This document shows positions 43,960 through 53,798 of a DNA stretch of 64,000 nucleotides, one piece after another. Source of the DNA: Alistipes sp. CHKCI003 (GTDB taxonomy: Bacteria; Bacteroidota; Bacteroidia; Bacteroidales; Rikenellaceae); NCBI RefSeq assembly GCF_900021155.1, contig NZ_FCNT01000050.1:1-64000 (forward strand). Direction: 5' to 3'. Every line of letters starts with the position of its first letter. Position 1 is the first letter of the stretch. The position numbers and the translations under genes are program-made. The notes beneath the pieces are model-generated. The model was not told where the DNA came from. It ran no database searches and worked only from the letters and a program-made list of their open reading frames with translations.

Positions 43960-44841
43960 TCAGTAGAGGTATATCTTGTTGGTTTTCATGTTGACGAATT
44001 TGTTGACCGCGAAGAAGGTGAACAGCAGCGAGATCAGGATGCCGCCGGCGACCATCGTGCCGAGAATGATGCCCACCTTGCCCGCTTCGGCGACGGTCGT
44101 CAGCTCGGGGATGGTCTCGTTCAGCCCCCAGACCGCCAGTACGAATAGGAGCGCCGCGCCCAGTCCGGCGAGGATGCCCTGTGTGATGCTGCTCGCAAGG
44201 AACGGCCTCATGATGAACCACTTGGTCGCACCCACCAGTTTCATCGTGTTGATGAGGTAGCGTTTCGAGAAGATCGCCAGCCGGATGGTGTTGTTCAGCA
44301 GGATGAGCGAAATCGCGAGCAGTGCGCCGCCGAAGAGCAGCAGCACCAGACGGATCCGGTTCACGGTCGTATGGAGCCGTTCGATCATCATCGCCGGATA
44401 GGAGACGCGATCCACGCCCTCCATCGCTTCGACCTTGCGGACGAATGCCTCCAGCTCCTCCCGTTGCTCCGAGCGGGACGTGAGCTTCAGCTCGAACGAG
44501 TCGAGCAGCGGGTTCTCTTCGAGGATCTCCTCGAACTCGCTTTCGAACATTTTGCGGAAGTCGTTGTCGGCGAGCTTCTCCTCCTTCGGGGAGTAGGCGA
44601 TCGTACCGACGAGCGGTTCGGCCGTGAGTTGTGCGGTGAGCCGCTCGCGCTGTTCGTCGGAGAGGCCGTTGCGGAGTTCGACCGTAACCGATACGCTCTC
44701 CTGCAACGTGCGGGCCATCTTCATCGCCGCCGTCATCAGGTAGCCCACCGAACCCAGCAGGAAGAGCACCAGCGAGATGCTCACCGTGGATACGATGTAC
44801 GAATTGCGGACTTTGCGTTTGAGCCTTTTGTCGTCTTTCAT
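43960..44841 (-). CDS. ftsX: cell division protein FtsX
   Basis: FtsX is a permease-like protein which, with the ATPase FtsE, controls peptidoglycan hydrolases at the septum. The 293-aa protein has an N-terminal helix (15-40) and a periplasmic domain (about 45-165). Three C-terminal helices include LVGATKWFIMRPFLASSITQ, the conserved FtsX segment. ftsE is not in this window. It is the first gene of the run that ends with queA. Confidence 0.94.
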   Translation of the reverse strand: MKDDKRLKRKVRNSYIVSTVSISLVLFLLGSVGYLMTAAMKMARTLQESVSVTVELRNGLSDEQRERLTAQLTAEPLVGTIAYSPKEEKLADNDFRKMFESEFEEILEENPLLDSFELKLTSRSEQREELEAFVRKVEAMEGVDRVSYPAMMIERLHTTVNRIRLVLLLFGGALLAISLILLNNTIRLAIFSKRYLINTMKLVGATKWFIMRPFLASSITQGILAGLGAALLFVLAVWGLNETIPELTTVAEAGKVGIILGTMVAGGILISLLFTFFAVNKFVNMKTNKIYLY

Positions 44842-45142
44842 TTTCCGATGTTCTTGGTCTGTTTCGTACTGTAATTTCTGTTTTTGCGGAGACGGACGCG
44901 CGTCTCAGCCCCTCGTCTGTCGGCCTCGGCCGGTTTCCGGTCCGTATTCGTCGGGCGGCTCGCCGCCCGGGCGCGGGCTCGGAAGAGGCCGCCGTGCCGC
45001 CGTGTTCCCTGTCCGGGAGCCTCTTTCCCGGGAGCTTCCCCGCGTTTTTTACTTTTCCCGGCGCATCCGGTCGGCGCTTTTCGTTCGCTCCGGCGTTTCG
45101 GGGCGTCCCGTGCATCGTGTCCGTCCCGGCATTGCGGCGGAT
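44842..45142. other. intergenic region between yfhO and ftsX
   Basis: I see no gene in these 301 bases. There are imperfect inverted stretches such as GAGACG...CGTCTC near 44886-44903 but no T run or -7 consensus that I can support. Confidence 0.5.
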
Positions 45143-47638
45143 TCAGCGGCCCGTGCCGTTTGTCGGCCGCTGTTCTTTTGCGTGCCGCAGCCGTCGGACG
45201 GTCCCGACGGCGAGGACCGCACCCGCACCCGCGAGGATGACGAGCGACGAGAGGAGCGTTACCGCTTCGACCGCCCGCCAGCGAGGGGCCCGGAAGCGCC
45301 ATTCGACGGTGTGCGTGCCTGCCGGCAGCTCCATGGCCCGCAGGACGTAGTCGGCGCGGAAGTAGGGGGCTTCGCGGCCGTCGACATAGGCCGTCCACCC
45401 TTTGTCGTAATAGATCTCCGAGAAGACCGCGACGGCCGGTGCGTCGGCCGTGTATTCGTAGCGGAGGTAGTTGGGCCGGTATTCCGCGAGCCGGATTTCG
45501 CCCGTTCCCTGCGGCCGTGCCTCTACGCCCGAGACCACCGCCGTGGTCTTGGTGTCGATGCGGCCCAGAAGGTCGATCTCCTCCTGCGGCGTCTTGGCGT
45601 TCGCGAGTTCGCCGACGAACCACGCGGCGCCGTTCTCCGTGCCGCGCCGCACGGCGGTCGGCGTGCCGTCGTCCGAGGGCAGGATTTCGTAGCGTGTGTT
45701 GAGCATGTCCAGCACGTTCGGGTCGCGCAGCGACAGATAGCGGTCGATGAGGTCCTGATAGCGCGAGAGCTTGGCGCCGTGATAGCCTCCCACCGAGCGG
45801 TGGAAATAGGAGGTCGTGGCGTCGTTGAAGGGGCTCACCGTGAGGTTCAGCACGCGGAAGCCCGGCTCCTTGTCGGCGAGGATCTGCCGGTCGGCTTCGG
45901 TCGCTGCGATCCGACGGCGCTGCGGGGATACGAAACTGTCGTGCGGCAGGTAGCGCAGGTCGACGGGGATCAGATCCGCGGCGATGAGCAACGCGGCGGC
46001 CGCCGTGAGGAGGTATTTGCCGATGCGGCGTGCGGCATAGAGCCAGACGGCGCCCGCCGTCAGAACGATGAAGAGCAGCGAACGCCACGCATCGGCCTGC
46101 ATGAGCGAGAGCCGTTCGGCGGCCATCGCATTGCCCAGTGCGAGACCCATCTCCTCGGGCATGCCGCGGTCGATGTATTCCTGCATGCCCGCTTGCTGGA
46201 ACATGTAGACGAACTGTTCGGTCATGAACGAAGCGCCCGTCTCGCGGCCGAAGTCGAAGAGCGCGCCGCCTGCGACGGCGAACAGCAGGCAGAGCCCGCC
46301 GGTGATGCCGGCGGCCCATGCGATCCCTCTGCGCAGGCGTCGGGGATCGAGATCGTCCTGCCACAGCCGCCAGAGCGCCAACGCACCCATGAGCGGTACG
46401 GTCCACTGCACCACGACGAGGGTCATCGAGACCGTGCGGAACTTGTTGTAGCCGGGCAGCAGCTTGAACATCAGCTCGGTGAACCACATGAAATTCTGGC
46501 CCCACGCCAGCAGGAGCATGAAGCCCGAGATGCCGAGGAGCCACCAGCGGTCGCGGCCGCGCACGAGGAAACAGCCCAGCACGGCGAGGAACACCGCGAC
46601 GGCGCCCAGATAGGTCGGGCCGGCCGTGTAGGGCTGGTCGCCCCAGTAGGCGGGCAGCTGCTCCGCGACGGAGCCTTGCAGTCCGTATTCGTGCAGGGCG
46701 GCGGCCACGGGACCGTCGGCCGAGAAGCCCGAGCCGGAGTCGCCGCCCATGAAGTCGGGGATCAGCAGGTTGAAACTCTCGGTTTTGCCGTAGCTCCATG
46801 CCGTGGCATAGTCGAGGGACAGTCCGTCGGAGGCGCTTTCGCTGCCGGAGGCCAGTTCCGAGCCGCCGCGTATGGTCTCCGGGGTGTGCTGGGCCGTGTA
46901 CCACAGTGGCGAAAAGTTCGAGCCTACGGCCAGCACTCCTGCGCCCGCGAGCAGGGCCGTGCGCCGTGCGAAGTCGCGGAGCGTGCGTCCTTTCGCGGCT
47001 GCGACGAGTTCGGCGATCCAGAGGGCTGCCATCGCCAGCAGGAAGTAATAGGTGATCTGCGGATGGTTGGCGCCGATTTCGAGCGAGGCGAAGAGGGCCG
47101 TCAGGGCCGCGCCGGCCCACATATTTCCCCGGAGCGTCATCCATGCTCCGCCCATCATCAGCGGAGCGTAGACCGCAGCCCACATCTTGGTGATGTGTCC
47201 GGCGCCGATGATGAGGAAGAAGTAGGTCGAAAGCCCGTAGGCGAGCGCACCCGCTGCGGCGACCCACGGACCGACGCCCACGATCAGCAGCATGATCCAC
47301 ATGGCCGTCGAGGCGAAGAAGAGGAAGGCGGCGGGGGTGTCGAGCAGGCGGACGACCGGTGCGGCCGCCTCCTTGACGAGCTGGGCCGGATAGGCCACGT
47401 TGATCAGGTAGGCCGGCATGCCGCCGAACATGTTGCCCGTCCACTGGGGGTCTTCGCCCGTCGCGGCGCGGTTGTCGCGGATGTCCTTGGTCATTCCTTC
47501 GTACTGCACCACGTCGTGCTGGGGCAGCACCTCGCCGCCGAACTGCGGGGCGAAGCAGACGACGCTGACGAGGAGGAAGAGCAGCAGAGCCGCTGCCGCG
47601 GAGCCTGCTTGGGCGAGAGCCGGTTTCGGAAATTTCAT
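45143..47638 (-). CDS. YfhO family membrane protein
   Basis: The 831-aa inner-membrane protein has about twelve to thirteen hydrophobic helices, mostly in residues 10-560, with a helix near 800-820. A periplasmic domain (about 590-790) lies before the last helix. Conserved features of the YfhO/GT-C-like family are seen: PQHDVVQYEGM near the start, LEIGANHPQITYYF, and the later NAKTPQEEIDL region. Members are thought to glycosylate teichoic or lipid-linked polymers in other phyla; the Bacteroidetes substrate is unknown. A complete promoter lies 23 bases upstream. Confidence 0.9.
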   Translation of the reverse strand: MKFPKPALAQAGSAAAALLLFLLVSVVCFAPQFGGEVLPQHDVVQYEGMTKDIRDNRAATGEDPQWTGNMFGGMPAYLINVAYPAQLVKEAAAPVVRLLDTPAAFLFFASTAMWIMLLIVGVGPWVAAAGALAYGLSTYFFLIIGAGHITKMWAAVYAPLMMGGAWMTLRGNMWAGAALTALFASLEIGANHPQITYYFLLAMAALWIAELVAAAKGRTLRDFARRTALLAGAGVLAVGSNFSPLWYTAQHTPETIRGGSELASGSESASDGLSLDYATAWSYGKTESFNLLIPDFMGGDSGSGFSADGPVAAALHEYGLQGSVAEQLPAYWGDQPYTAGPTYLGAVAVFLAVLGCFLVRGRDRWWLLGISGFMLLLAWGQNFMWFTELMFKLLPGYNKFRTVSMTLVVVQWTVPLMGALALWRLWQDDLDPRRLRRGIAWAAGITGGLCLLFAVAGGALFDFGRETGASFMTEQFVYMFQQAGMQEYIDRGMPEEMGLALGNAMAAERLSLMQADAWRSLLFIVLTAGAVWLYAARRIGKYLLTAAAALLIAADLIPVDLRYLPHDSFVSPQRRRIAATEADRQILADKEPGFRVLNLTVSPFNDATTSYFHRSVGGYHGAKLSRYQDLIDRYLSLRDPNVLDMLNTRYEILPSDDGTPTAVRRGTENGAAWFVGELANAKTPQEEIDLLGRIDTKTTAVVSGVEARPQGTGEIRLAEYRPNYLRYEYTADAPAVAVFSEIYYDKGWTAYVDGREAPYFRADYVLRAMELPAGTHTVEWRFRAPRWRAVEAVTLLSSLVILAGAGAVLAVGTVRRLRHAKEQRPTNGTGR

Positions 47639-47661
47639 CGTTTCAAGGCTTAATCGGGGTA

Positions 47662-47694
47662 CAAAGGTACGAATAAGTCGAGCGCAAAAGCAAA
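47662..47694 (-). promoter_or_regulatory. yfhO promoter
   Basis: A TTTG -33 box (47694-47691), a 21-base spacer and TACCTTTG (47669-47662) form a full promoter on the minus strand. The segment CGACTTATTCGTACCTTTG is almost identical to the one before xseA. Confidence 0.75.
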
Positions 47695-47795
47695 TTTATT
47701 TGCTTTATTTGCGTTCTGCCGGGCGGGAATGCCCCGGGGGCATGCCGGAGGTGCGAAAAAAACAGGAGCATGCAGGGGCGTATGTGAAAAATGAC

Positions 47796-47803
47796 TATCT
47801 TTG
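47796..47803 (+). promoter_or_regulatory. -7 promoter element of the polyprenyl synthetase gene
   Basis: TATCTTTG matches the consensus and lies 26 bases before the start codon at 47830. It excludes the earlier in-frame ATG at 47791, which would lie in the promoter. Confidence 0.65.
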
Positions 47804-47829
47804 CATGGTTAATTCTGCAAATCTCTTTT

Positions 47830-48816
47830 ATGGTAACACTCGAGGCTATCCGCCAACCCGTCGAACGGGATCTGCAAGCGTTCGATGCGTTCGTGGCCCA
47901 GAATATCAGCGCCGAGGGGGAGCTTTTGTCCGATATGTTGCGTTACGCCCTCTCTTCGCGCGGCAAGGGAATCCGTCCCACGATCGTGATGCTTTCGGCG
48001 GCGCTGAACGCTCCTCGGGGAGTTGCGGCCGGACGCCGGGTCCATCTCGCGGCGATGCTCGTGGAGATGATCCATGTGGCGTCGCTCATCCACGACGACG
48101 TGATCGACGAGTCGGACACGCGCCGCGGACGCCCTTCGGTCAACGCCCGCTGGCAGTCGCATCGCGCCGTACTGCTGGGCGACTACATTCTCGCACGGAA
48201 TCTGAGCATCGGCATGTCCAGCGGCCAGTACGATCTGGTAACGCACGTCTGCAATTCGATGGCCACGCTCTGCGAGGGAGAGGCTCTGCAAAGCGATTGC
48301 GCGGCGCGGCACGACATGACGCGCCGCGACTATTTCGACATCATCCATAAAAAGACGGCGAGCCTGATCGCGGTCAGCGCTTCGGCCGGTGCGATGGCCG
48401 CCGGCGCATCGCAGGAGCGGGTGGCGCTCATGCACCGCTTCGGCGAGGCGGTGGGCATGGCCTTTCAGATTCAGGACGACATTCTCGATTATACGCGCAC
48501 GGCCCATACGGGCAAGCCGGCCAATAACGACCTGCGCGAAGGCAAGATCACGCTCCCGTTGCTGGCGGTGCTGGAGCGTACGGACGGCGACCGCCGCCGC
48601 GAACTGCTCGCGAAACTCGCATCGTGCGGGCGGGACGAGGCGGCGGTGGAGTATTTGCAGCGGATCGTGGAGAACGGGGGCGGGCTCACGGCCGCAGCCG
48701 AGGTGATGCGCGGCTATTTGGCGAAGGCGACCGATATGCTCGCCGGATACGAGGCGTGCCCCGCGCGTTCGGCGCTGGCGGACCTCTGCCTTTATATCGC
48801 GGAACGCGACCGGTGA
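47830..48816 (+). CDS. all-trans polyprenyl diphosphate synthase
   Basis: The 328-aa enzyme lengthens isoprenoid chains by trans condensation, probably making the side chain of menaquinone. The first aspartate-rich motif is SLIHDDVIDESD and the second FQIQDDILDYT. The KGIRPTIVML lysine-arginine region and the HKKTASLIAVSASAGA block match IspB/octaprenyl synthases. Chain length is not predictable by eye. The menaquinone link is consistent with menA at 53792, but that is inference. Confidence 0.92.
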   Translation: MVTLEAIRQPVERDLQAFDAFVAQNISAEGELLSDMLRYALSSRGKGIRPTIVMLSAALNAPRGVAAGRRVHLAAMLVEMIHVASLIHDDVIDESDTRRGRPSVNARWQSHRAVLLGDYILARNLSIGMSSGQYDLVTHVCNSMATLCEGEALQSDCAARHDMTRRDYFDIIHKKTASLIAVSASAGAMAAGASQERVALMHRFGEAVGMAFQIQDDILDYTRTAHTGKPANNDLREGKITLPLLAVLERTDGDRRRELLAKLASCGRDEAAVEYLQRIVENGGGLTAAAEVMRGYLAKATDMLAGYEACPARSALADLCLYIAERDR

Positions 48817-49018
48817 TCCGCCTGCGGTGGGGGCGTGGAGCGGCGGAGACGATGGCATGCTGCGGGCCGGTAGCGTACGTACCGGCGAAAAAAGAGGTTG
48901 GTTGGTAAGGGATACGGACGTCCCCCCCCCGGCCCGGTCGGGGCTTCGCGCGGAAGCGCCGTGGCGGGGAGACGGCTGCAAGAATGATGAGACTATAATA
49001 TTAAATCAAAACAGTAGT

Positions 49019-50296
49019 ATGGAACAACACAAGAAAAACTACACGCTGCCCATCATCATGATGTTCGCGCTGTTCGCCATGATCTCGTTCGTTACGGGGC
49101 TCGCCAATCCGATGGGCGTGATCCTGAAGAACCAGTTCGCCGTCCCCAACTGGATGTCGCAGCTGGGCAATGCGGCCAATTTCATCGCCTATGCCTTCAT
49201 GGGGCTGCCTGCGGGGCTCATGCTGCAGCGCATCGGCTATAAGAAGACGGCGCTGGCGGCGGTCGCCGTGGGATTCGTCGGCGTCGGCATACAGTACTTG
49301 TCGAGTCTGGCGGGCGAATCGGGCTTCGCGGTCTATCTGGCCGGCGCGTTCGTTTCGGGCTTTTCGATGTGCATGCTCAATACGGTGGTCAACCCCATGC
49401 TCAATACGCTGGGCGGCGGCGGCAAGCGCGGCAACCAGCTCATACAGTTCGGCGGTACGCTCAACTCGCTCTCGGCGACGATCGTTCCGGTGCTCGTGGG
49501 CTATCTGATGGGCAACGCCGCTTCGGCCACCATCGGCGACGCCGCGCCGGCCATGTTCATCGCCATGGGTATCTTCGCCGTGGTGTTCGTCGTGCTGCTT
49601 TCGATGCGGATTCCCGAGCCCTACGGCGTTACGTCGGAGAAGAAGGCCGAACGGAACGAGCACAGCGCCATGTCGTTCCGCCACTTCGTGCTCGGGACGA
49701 TCGCCATCTTCGTCTATGTGGGCGTCGAGGTGGGCATCCCCAACTTCATGAATCTCTACGCCACCTCGGACCTCGGCATCAGCGCCACGGTCGCCGGCGC
49801 GCTCGTCGGGACCTATTGGTTCCTGATGCTCGTCGGCCGTTTCGCGGGCGGCATGATCGGCGCGAAATTTTCGAGCCGTGCGATGATCACGACGGTCGCT
49901 TCGCTGGGGATCGTACTGATTCTGCTGGCCGTGTTCCTGCCTCGGGACATCATGGTGAGCATGCCCGTCTTCCGCGAGGACATTTCGTTCGGACTTTTCG
50001 AAGTGCCGATCGGCGTCATGTTCTTCGTGCTGTGCGGCCTCTGTACGTCGGTGATGTGGGGGGGTATCTTCAACATGGCCGTCGAAGGGCTTGGCAAATA
50101 CACTTCGGCCGCCTCGGGCATCTTCATGATGATGGTCTGCGGCGGCGGCATCCTGCCGCTCGTTCAGGGCGTCGTGGCCGACTCGGCAGGCTATCTGACC
50201 AGCTATCTGGTGGTGCTGGCCGGACTGGCCTACATCCTCTACTATGCGTTGTTCGGATCGAAGAATGTCAACCGGGATATTCCGGTGGGCGACTGA
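49019..50296 (+). CDS. MFS transporter, GluP/FucP sugar permease type
   Basis: The 425-aa protein has twelve predicted membrane helices. The opening YTLPIIMMFALFAMISFVTG, the segment FGLANPMGVIL-like LANPMGVILKNQF, and the NAANFIAYAFMGLPAGLML helix are typical of the fucose/glucose-galactose MFS group. This group brings sugars in with protons or sodium. The start at 49019 follows an A/T-rich leader; a C9 run sits 89 bases upstream of it. The exact sugar is unknown. Confidence 0.86.
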   Translation: MEQHKKNYTLPIIMMFALFAMISFVTGLANPMGVILKNQFAVPNWMSQLGNAANFIAYAFMGLPAGLMLQRIGYKKTALAAVAVGFVGVGIQYLSSLAGESGFAVYLAGAFVSGFSMCMLNTVVNPMLNTLGGGGKRGNQLIQFGGTLNSLSATIVPVLVGYLMGNAASATIGDAAPAMFIAMGIFAVVFVVLLSMRIPEPYGVTSEKKAERNEHSAMSFRHFVLGTIAIFVYVGVEVGIPNFMNLYATSDLGISATVAGALVGTYWFLMLVGRFAGGMIGAKFSSRAMITTVASLGIVLILLAVFLPRDIMVSMPVFREDISFGLFEVPIGVMFFVLCGLCTSVMWGGIFNMAVEGLGKYTSAASGIFMMMVCGGGILPLVQGVVADSAGYLTSYLVVLAGLAYILYYALFGSKNVNRDIPVGD

Positions 50297-50714
50297 TTTT
50301 CCGAAACGGGAAGGCGTTTCGAGGCGCCTGTTCGGATGAGAATCACCCTCGTCGGAGTCGTTTCCGGCGGGGGTGCGATCGTAATGAACGGATGCGTCGC
50401 ACGGTTGGGTTTTCTGCTGAAGAGACATTCGACAGGCAGGCGGAAGCTCCCGAAAGAATTTCCGGTGTCCGAAGACGTATGACGCTCTCTTACGTCGTTT
50501 CCGGAGGAATCCTTACTCTTCGGGACGGGCCTTGCGGCCTCGATCGGCGGAACCAATTTTGGGAAGATTCCGATCCGGAGCCTGCCGCGGTCTATGGATG
50601 CCTGACAGGAATCGGAGCCGGAAACGCTCGAAGTGCCGCCATGCGGCTGCCGGCGCGGCCGCATGCTCTCCGGCACTCTTTTCCGCTGCGGGCGAAAGAC
50701 GATCGCTGCGATCC
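50297..50714. other. intergenic region between the MFS gene and relA
   Basis: No gene is seen in 418 bases. A 13-bp hairpin with two G-T pairs (arms 50344-50356 and 50363-50375, 6-base loop) could end the MFS transcript, but it lacks a T run. The rest is unremarkable. Confidence 0.5.
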
Positions 50715-52928
50715 TCAGTTGCGGATGCGATAGGCTTTCTGCACGCCTTTGATCCGCAGGATCGAGCGGATCAGACGCTCTGCGACGGCCGTGTCCGGTA
50801 CTTCGACGCTGACTGTGCCGGTCGCCGTGCCGTCTTCGGTCGAGAAGTTCATCGAGCGGATGTCGAGCCCGTGATCGCGGCTGATGACCTCGGTGATGCG
50901 GTTGCCGATGCCCGTGAGGTCGGCCGCCACGATGCGGATCGTGAGGCGGAATGCTCCCTCGGCCTCCGAACGCCAGCGTGCTTCGATGATGCGGTAGGGG
51001 TAGTTTTCGCGCATGCGGCGGGCGTTGGGGCAGTCGGTGCGGTGGATCGTGATGCCGGCGTGGATCGTGATGAACCCGAACACTTCGTCGCCCCGGATGG
51101 GATTGCAGCAGCGGGCCAGTTTATATTCGATGTGGTTGATCCGGTCGTCGATCACCAACGCATCGCTGTGAGGTGTCTGAGGCGCATGCGCAGCGTCCTG
51201 TTCGCGGGCCGCCGTTTTCTGGCGGTCGGCTTCGGCCGCTGCCGCGCGGCGCTCCTCTGAGGCGGTTCCCGTAAGTTCGCGCGTGAGCAGCTCCTTCACG
51301 GTTCCGAGTTCGAGCCGTTGCGTGGCGATGAGGCCGTAGACCTCGGTCCCGGTCTTCAGCTTGTAGTATTTGCCCAGAAAAGCCACCGCTTCGTCGATGG
51401 TGTAGGGCATTTTCCAGTTCTTGAGTTTGCGTTCGAGCTCTTCGCGCCCCATGCGGGCGTGCTTGGCCTGCTCCTCGCGCAGGTATGCCTTGATCCGGTT
51501 GCGGGCCTTGGACGTAACGACGAATCCCAGCCAGTCGGCCTTGGGGGTCTGGTTCTTTTGAGTGAGGACCTCCACGATGTCGCCGTTGCGGAGTACCTCG
51601 CGGATCGGTACGGCGCGGTTGTTCACCTTGCCGCCCACGCAGGTGGCGCCGAGCGCCGTGTGGATGTCGAAGGCGAAGTCGAGCAGCGTGGCCCCTTCGG
51701 GCAGCTTGCGCAGATCGCCGTTGGGCGTGAAGGCGAAGACCTCGCCCGAAGCGGGTTTGGCGTCGAAGCGCTGGGCCAGCGCATGAGGCGTCTCTTCGAT
51801 CAGTTCGCGCAGCTGGCTGAGCCACTCTTCGCTCGTGCGGGCCCCCTGATTGACGCCCTTGTAGCGCCAGTGGGCGGCGATGCCGCGTTCGGCCACGGCG
51901 TCCATGCGCTCGGTGCGGATCTGCACTTCGACCCACCGGCCTTCGGCCGACACGGTGGTGTGCAGCGACTCGTAGCCGTTGGACTTGGGGATCGAGATCC
52001 AGTCGCGCATGCGGTTGGGGTTGGGCGTGTAGAAATCCGTTACTACGGAGTAGACCGTCCAGCACTGCTGCTTTTCCTGCTCGGGAGGGCAGTCGATGAT
52101 GATGCGGATGGCGAAGATGTCGTAGACGCCCTCGAACGGGACGCGCTGTTTGCGCATCTTGCTCCAGATCGAGAAGACCGACTTGGTGCGGCTCTTCACG
52201 TGATAGCGGATGCCCGTGCGGTCGAGCCGTTCGGTTACGGGCCGCAGAAAACGGTCGATGAAAGCCTTGCGTTCCTCCTCGGTCTCGGCGAGTTTGTCCA
52301 CGATGCGGGCATAGTCCCGCGGTTCGAGGTATTTGAGCGCGATGTCTTCGAGTTCGCTCTTGATGTTGTAGAGGCCGAGTTTATGGGCGATCTGGGCATA
52401 GAGATTCAGGCTCTCCCAACTCTTCCTGCGCCATTTCTCGCGCGGGAAGATGGCCAGCGAGCGCATCACTTCGAGCCGGTCGGCCAGCTTGATGAGAATC
52501 ACGCGCGGGTCTTCGGAGTAGGCGACGATCAGGTCGCGGAAGTTGTCGATCTGCGCCTTGTCGATTTTCAGCTTCGTCTCGGAGATGTTGCAGAGCCCCA
52601 TCGTGATGCCGACGACCTCCGCTCCGAAGGATTCGCGGATGCGGGCCGTAAGTGCGGTGAATTCTTTGGTGCCGAGCGACTTGTGTGCGATGCGCACCAC
52701 GTCGTGCAGAAGGGTCGCTACGACCGGGTTGCATTCCAGCCCCACTTCGCCGAGCACGATGCAGGCCACGGCGGCTGCGTGGTCCAGCAGCGGCGTACCG
52801 TCGTAGCGGGTCCGGCCGGCGAGTGCGCCGGCGGCGTATTCCAAGGCACGGTCCACCGTCGCCGCACTCTCGGCCGAGAAGCCGGTCCGTGCGAGGTCGC
52901 GCAATTTGTCGTAACGTGTAACGTCCAT
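50715..52928 (-). CDS. RelA/SpoT family (p)ppGpp synthetase with degenerate hydrolase site
   Basis: The 737-aa protein has an N-terminal HD domain (about 25-180), a synthetase domain (about 230-350), TGS (about 395-455) and a C-terminal ACT domain (660-735). The synthetase is intact: SRTKSVFSIWSKM, DWISIPKSNGYESLHTTV and VEVQIRTERMDAVAERGIAAHWRYK. The hydrolase HD pair H75-D76 is kept, but the next catalytic residues are R79-I80 in place of Glu-Asp, and KLADRLEVMRS replaces LADRLHNMR. So it is likely a synthetase-only (RelA-like) enzyme of the stringent response. A promoter lies 28 bases upstream. Confidence 0.93.
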   Translation of the reverse strand: MDVTRYDKLRDLARTGFSAESAATVDRALEYAAGALAGRTRYDGTPLLDHAAAVACIVLGEVGLECNPVVATLLHDVVRIAHKSLGTKEFTALTARIRESFGAEVVGITMGLCNISETKLKIDKAQIDNFRDLIVAYSEDPRVILIKLADRLEVMRSLAIFPREKWRRKSWESLNLYAQIAHKLGLYNIKSELEDIALKYLEPRDYARIVDKLAETEEERKAFIDRFLRPVTERLDRTGIRYHVKSRTKSVFSIWSKMRKQRVPFEGVYDIFAIRIIIDCPPEQEKQQCWTVYSVVTDFYTPNPNRMRDWISIPKSNGYESLHTTVSAEGRWVEVQIRTERMDAVAERGIAAHWRYKGVNQGARTSEEWLSQLRELIEETPHALAQRFDAKPASGEVFAFTPNGDLRKLPEGATLLDFAFDIHTALGATCVGGKVNNRAVPIREVLRNGDIVEVLTQKNQTPKADWLGFVVTSKARNRIKAYLREEQAKHARMGREELERKLKNWKMPYTIDEAVAFLGKYYKLKTGTEVYGLIATQRLELGTVKELLTRELTGTASEERRAAAAEADRQKTAAREQDAAHAPQTPHSDALVIDDRINHIEYKLARCCNPIRGDEVFGFITIHAGITIHRTDCPNARRMRENYPYRIIEARWRSEAEGAFRLTIRIVAADLTGIGNRITEVISRDHGLDIRSMNFSTEDGTATGTVSVEVPDTAVAERLIRSILRIKGVQKAYRIRN

Positions 52929-52955
52929 TCTATACCAACCTTATACCCTCGCAGA

Positions 52956-52963
52956 CAAAGATA
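52956..52963 (-). promoter_or_regulatory. -7 promoter element of the relA/spoT gene
   Basis: TATCTTTG on the minus strand matches the consensus. It is 13 bases from the plus-strand element of the hemolysin III gene, so the two promoters are back to back. Confidence 0.6.
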
Positions 52964-52976
52964 AGAAAAAAATCGC

Positions 52977-52984
52977 TATTTTTG
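52977..52984 (+). promoter_or_regulatory. -7 promoter element of the hemolysin III gene
   Basis: TATTTTTG matches the TAnnTTTG consensus. The start codon is 130 bases downstream, so the leader is long. Confidence 0.5.
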
Positions 52985-53114
52985 AAGCGCAGCCGGTGTG
53001 CGGCCGGCCGCGGCCGTGCGGCGGCGTGGCCGGGTGCCTCTGAGGGGCGGGATGCTGTTGGCCGCGTCGGCTGCGGGCGGGGCACCGCCGGAAAACGAAC
53101 GCCTTGCGGAAGGC

Positions 53115-53798
53115 ATGAACGAATCGTCGGAAAGTATGGAACGGGAAAAAACGAAAAGGGTCTACGTACCTACGCGGGGCGAGGAGATCGCCAATACGCT
53201 GACACACGGCGTCATGTCGCTCGTCGCGCTGGCGGCGCTGCCGTTCGCGGCGGTTTGGGCCTACGTCCGCGATCCCGAGCCGGTCGTGGCGGCCGTCTCG
53301 GTGAGCGTCTTCGTGATCTCGATTTTTCTGATGCTGCTCGCATCGACGCTCTACCATTCGATGCCTCCTGCGTCGAAGCACAAGGCCGTGTTCCATGTCC
53401 TCGACCACATTTGCATCTTCGTCGCCATCGCCGGCACCTATACGCCGATCGCTCTCGTGGTGATCGGCGGCTGGCAGGGCATCTTCATCGCCGCGCTGCA
53501 ATGGACGATGGTGCTCTTCGGCATCTTCTACAAATCGCTGTCGAAACGCCCGATTCCGGCCCTGAGCCTTACGATCTACCTCGTGATGGGATGGACGATC
53601 GTCTTTTTCCTCCCGACCTTCGTGCGTCATGCTTCGGTGCCGCTGCTGGCGCTGATCGCCGCTGGCGGCCTTTGCTATACGTTCGGTGCGTGGATCTATG
53701 CGAATAAGGGATTCCGCTATCACCACATGGTCTGGCATCTGACGATCGACCTCGGTGCGCTCTGCCATTTCGCAGGGATCGTCTTTTTCCTCTACTGA
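53115..53798 (+). CDS. hemolysin III (PAQR-like) family membrane protein
   Basis: The 227-aa protein has seven membrane helices after an N-terminal EEIANTLTHGVMSL segment. The conserved polar residues are H in STLYHSMPPASKHKAVFHVLDH and the C-terminal HHMVWHLTIDLGALCHF, which bind metal in PAQR proteins. Family members are called hemolysin III or YqfA; a lytic function is not shown here. Start choice is uncertain: 53115 gives a short leader peptide, and 53136 is an alternative. Its stop overlaps menA from the other strand. Confidence 0.85.
   Translation: MNESSESMEREKTKRVYVPTRGEEIANTLTHGVMSLVALAALPFAAVWAYVRDPEPVVAAVSVSVFVISIFLMLLASTLYHSMPPASKHKAVFHVLDHICIFVAIAGTYTPIALVVIGGWQGIFIAALQWTMVLFGIFYKSLSKRPIPALSLTIYLVMGWTIVFFLPTFVRHASVPLLALIAAGGLCYTFGAWIYANKGFRYHHMVWHLTIDLGALCHFAGIVFFLY

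Noticed and set aside
44777-47653. Very long plus-strand frame opposite yfhO and ftsX
   Set aside because: YfhO and FtsX are clear on the minus strand; the mirror frame is His/Arg-rich, a typical shadow in GC-rich DNA.
50242-50676. 144-codon minus-strand frame in the gap after the MFS gene
   Set aside because: No motif, odd composition, partial overlap with the MFS gene on the other strand; treated as non-coding.
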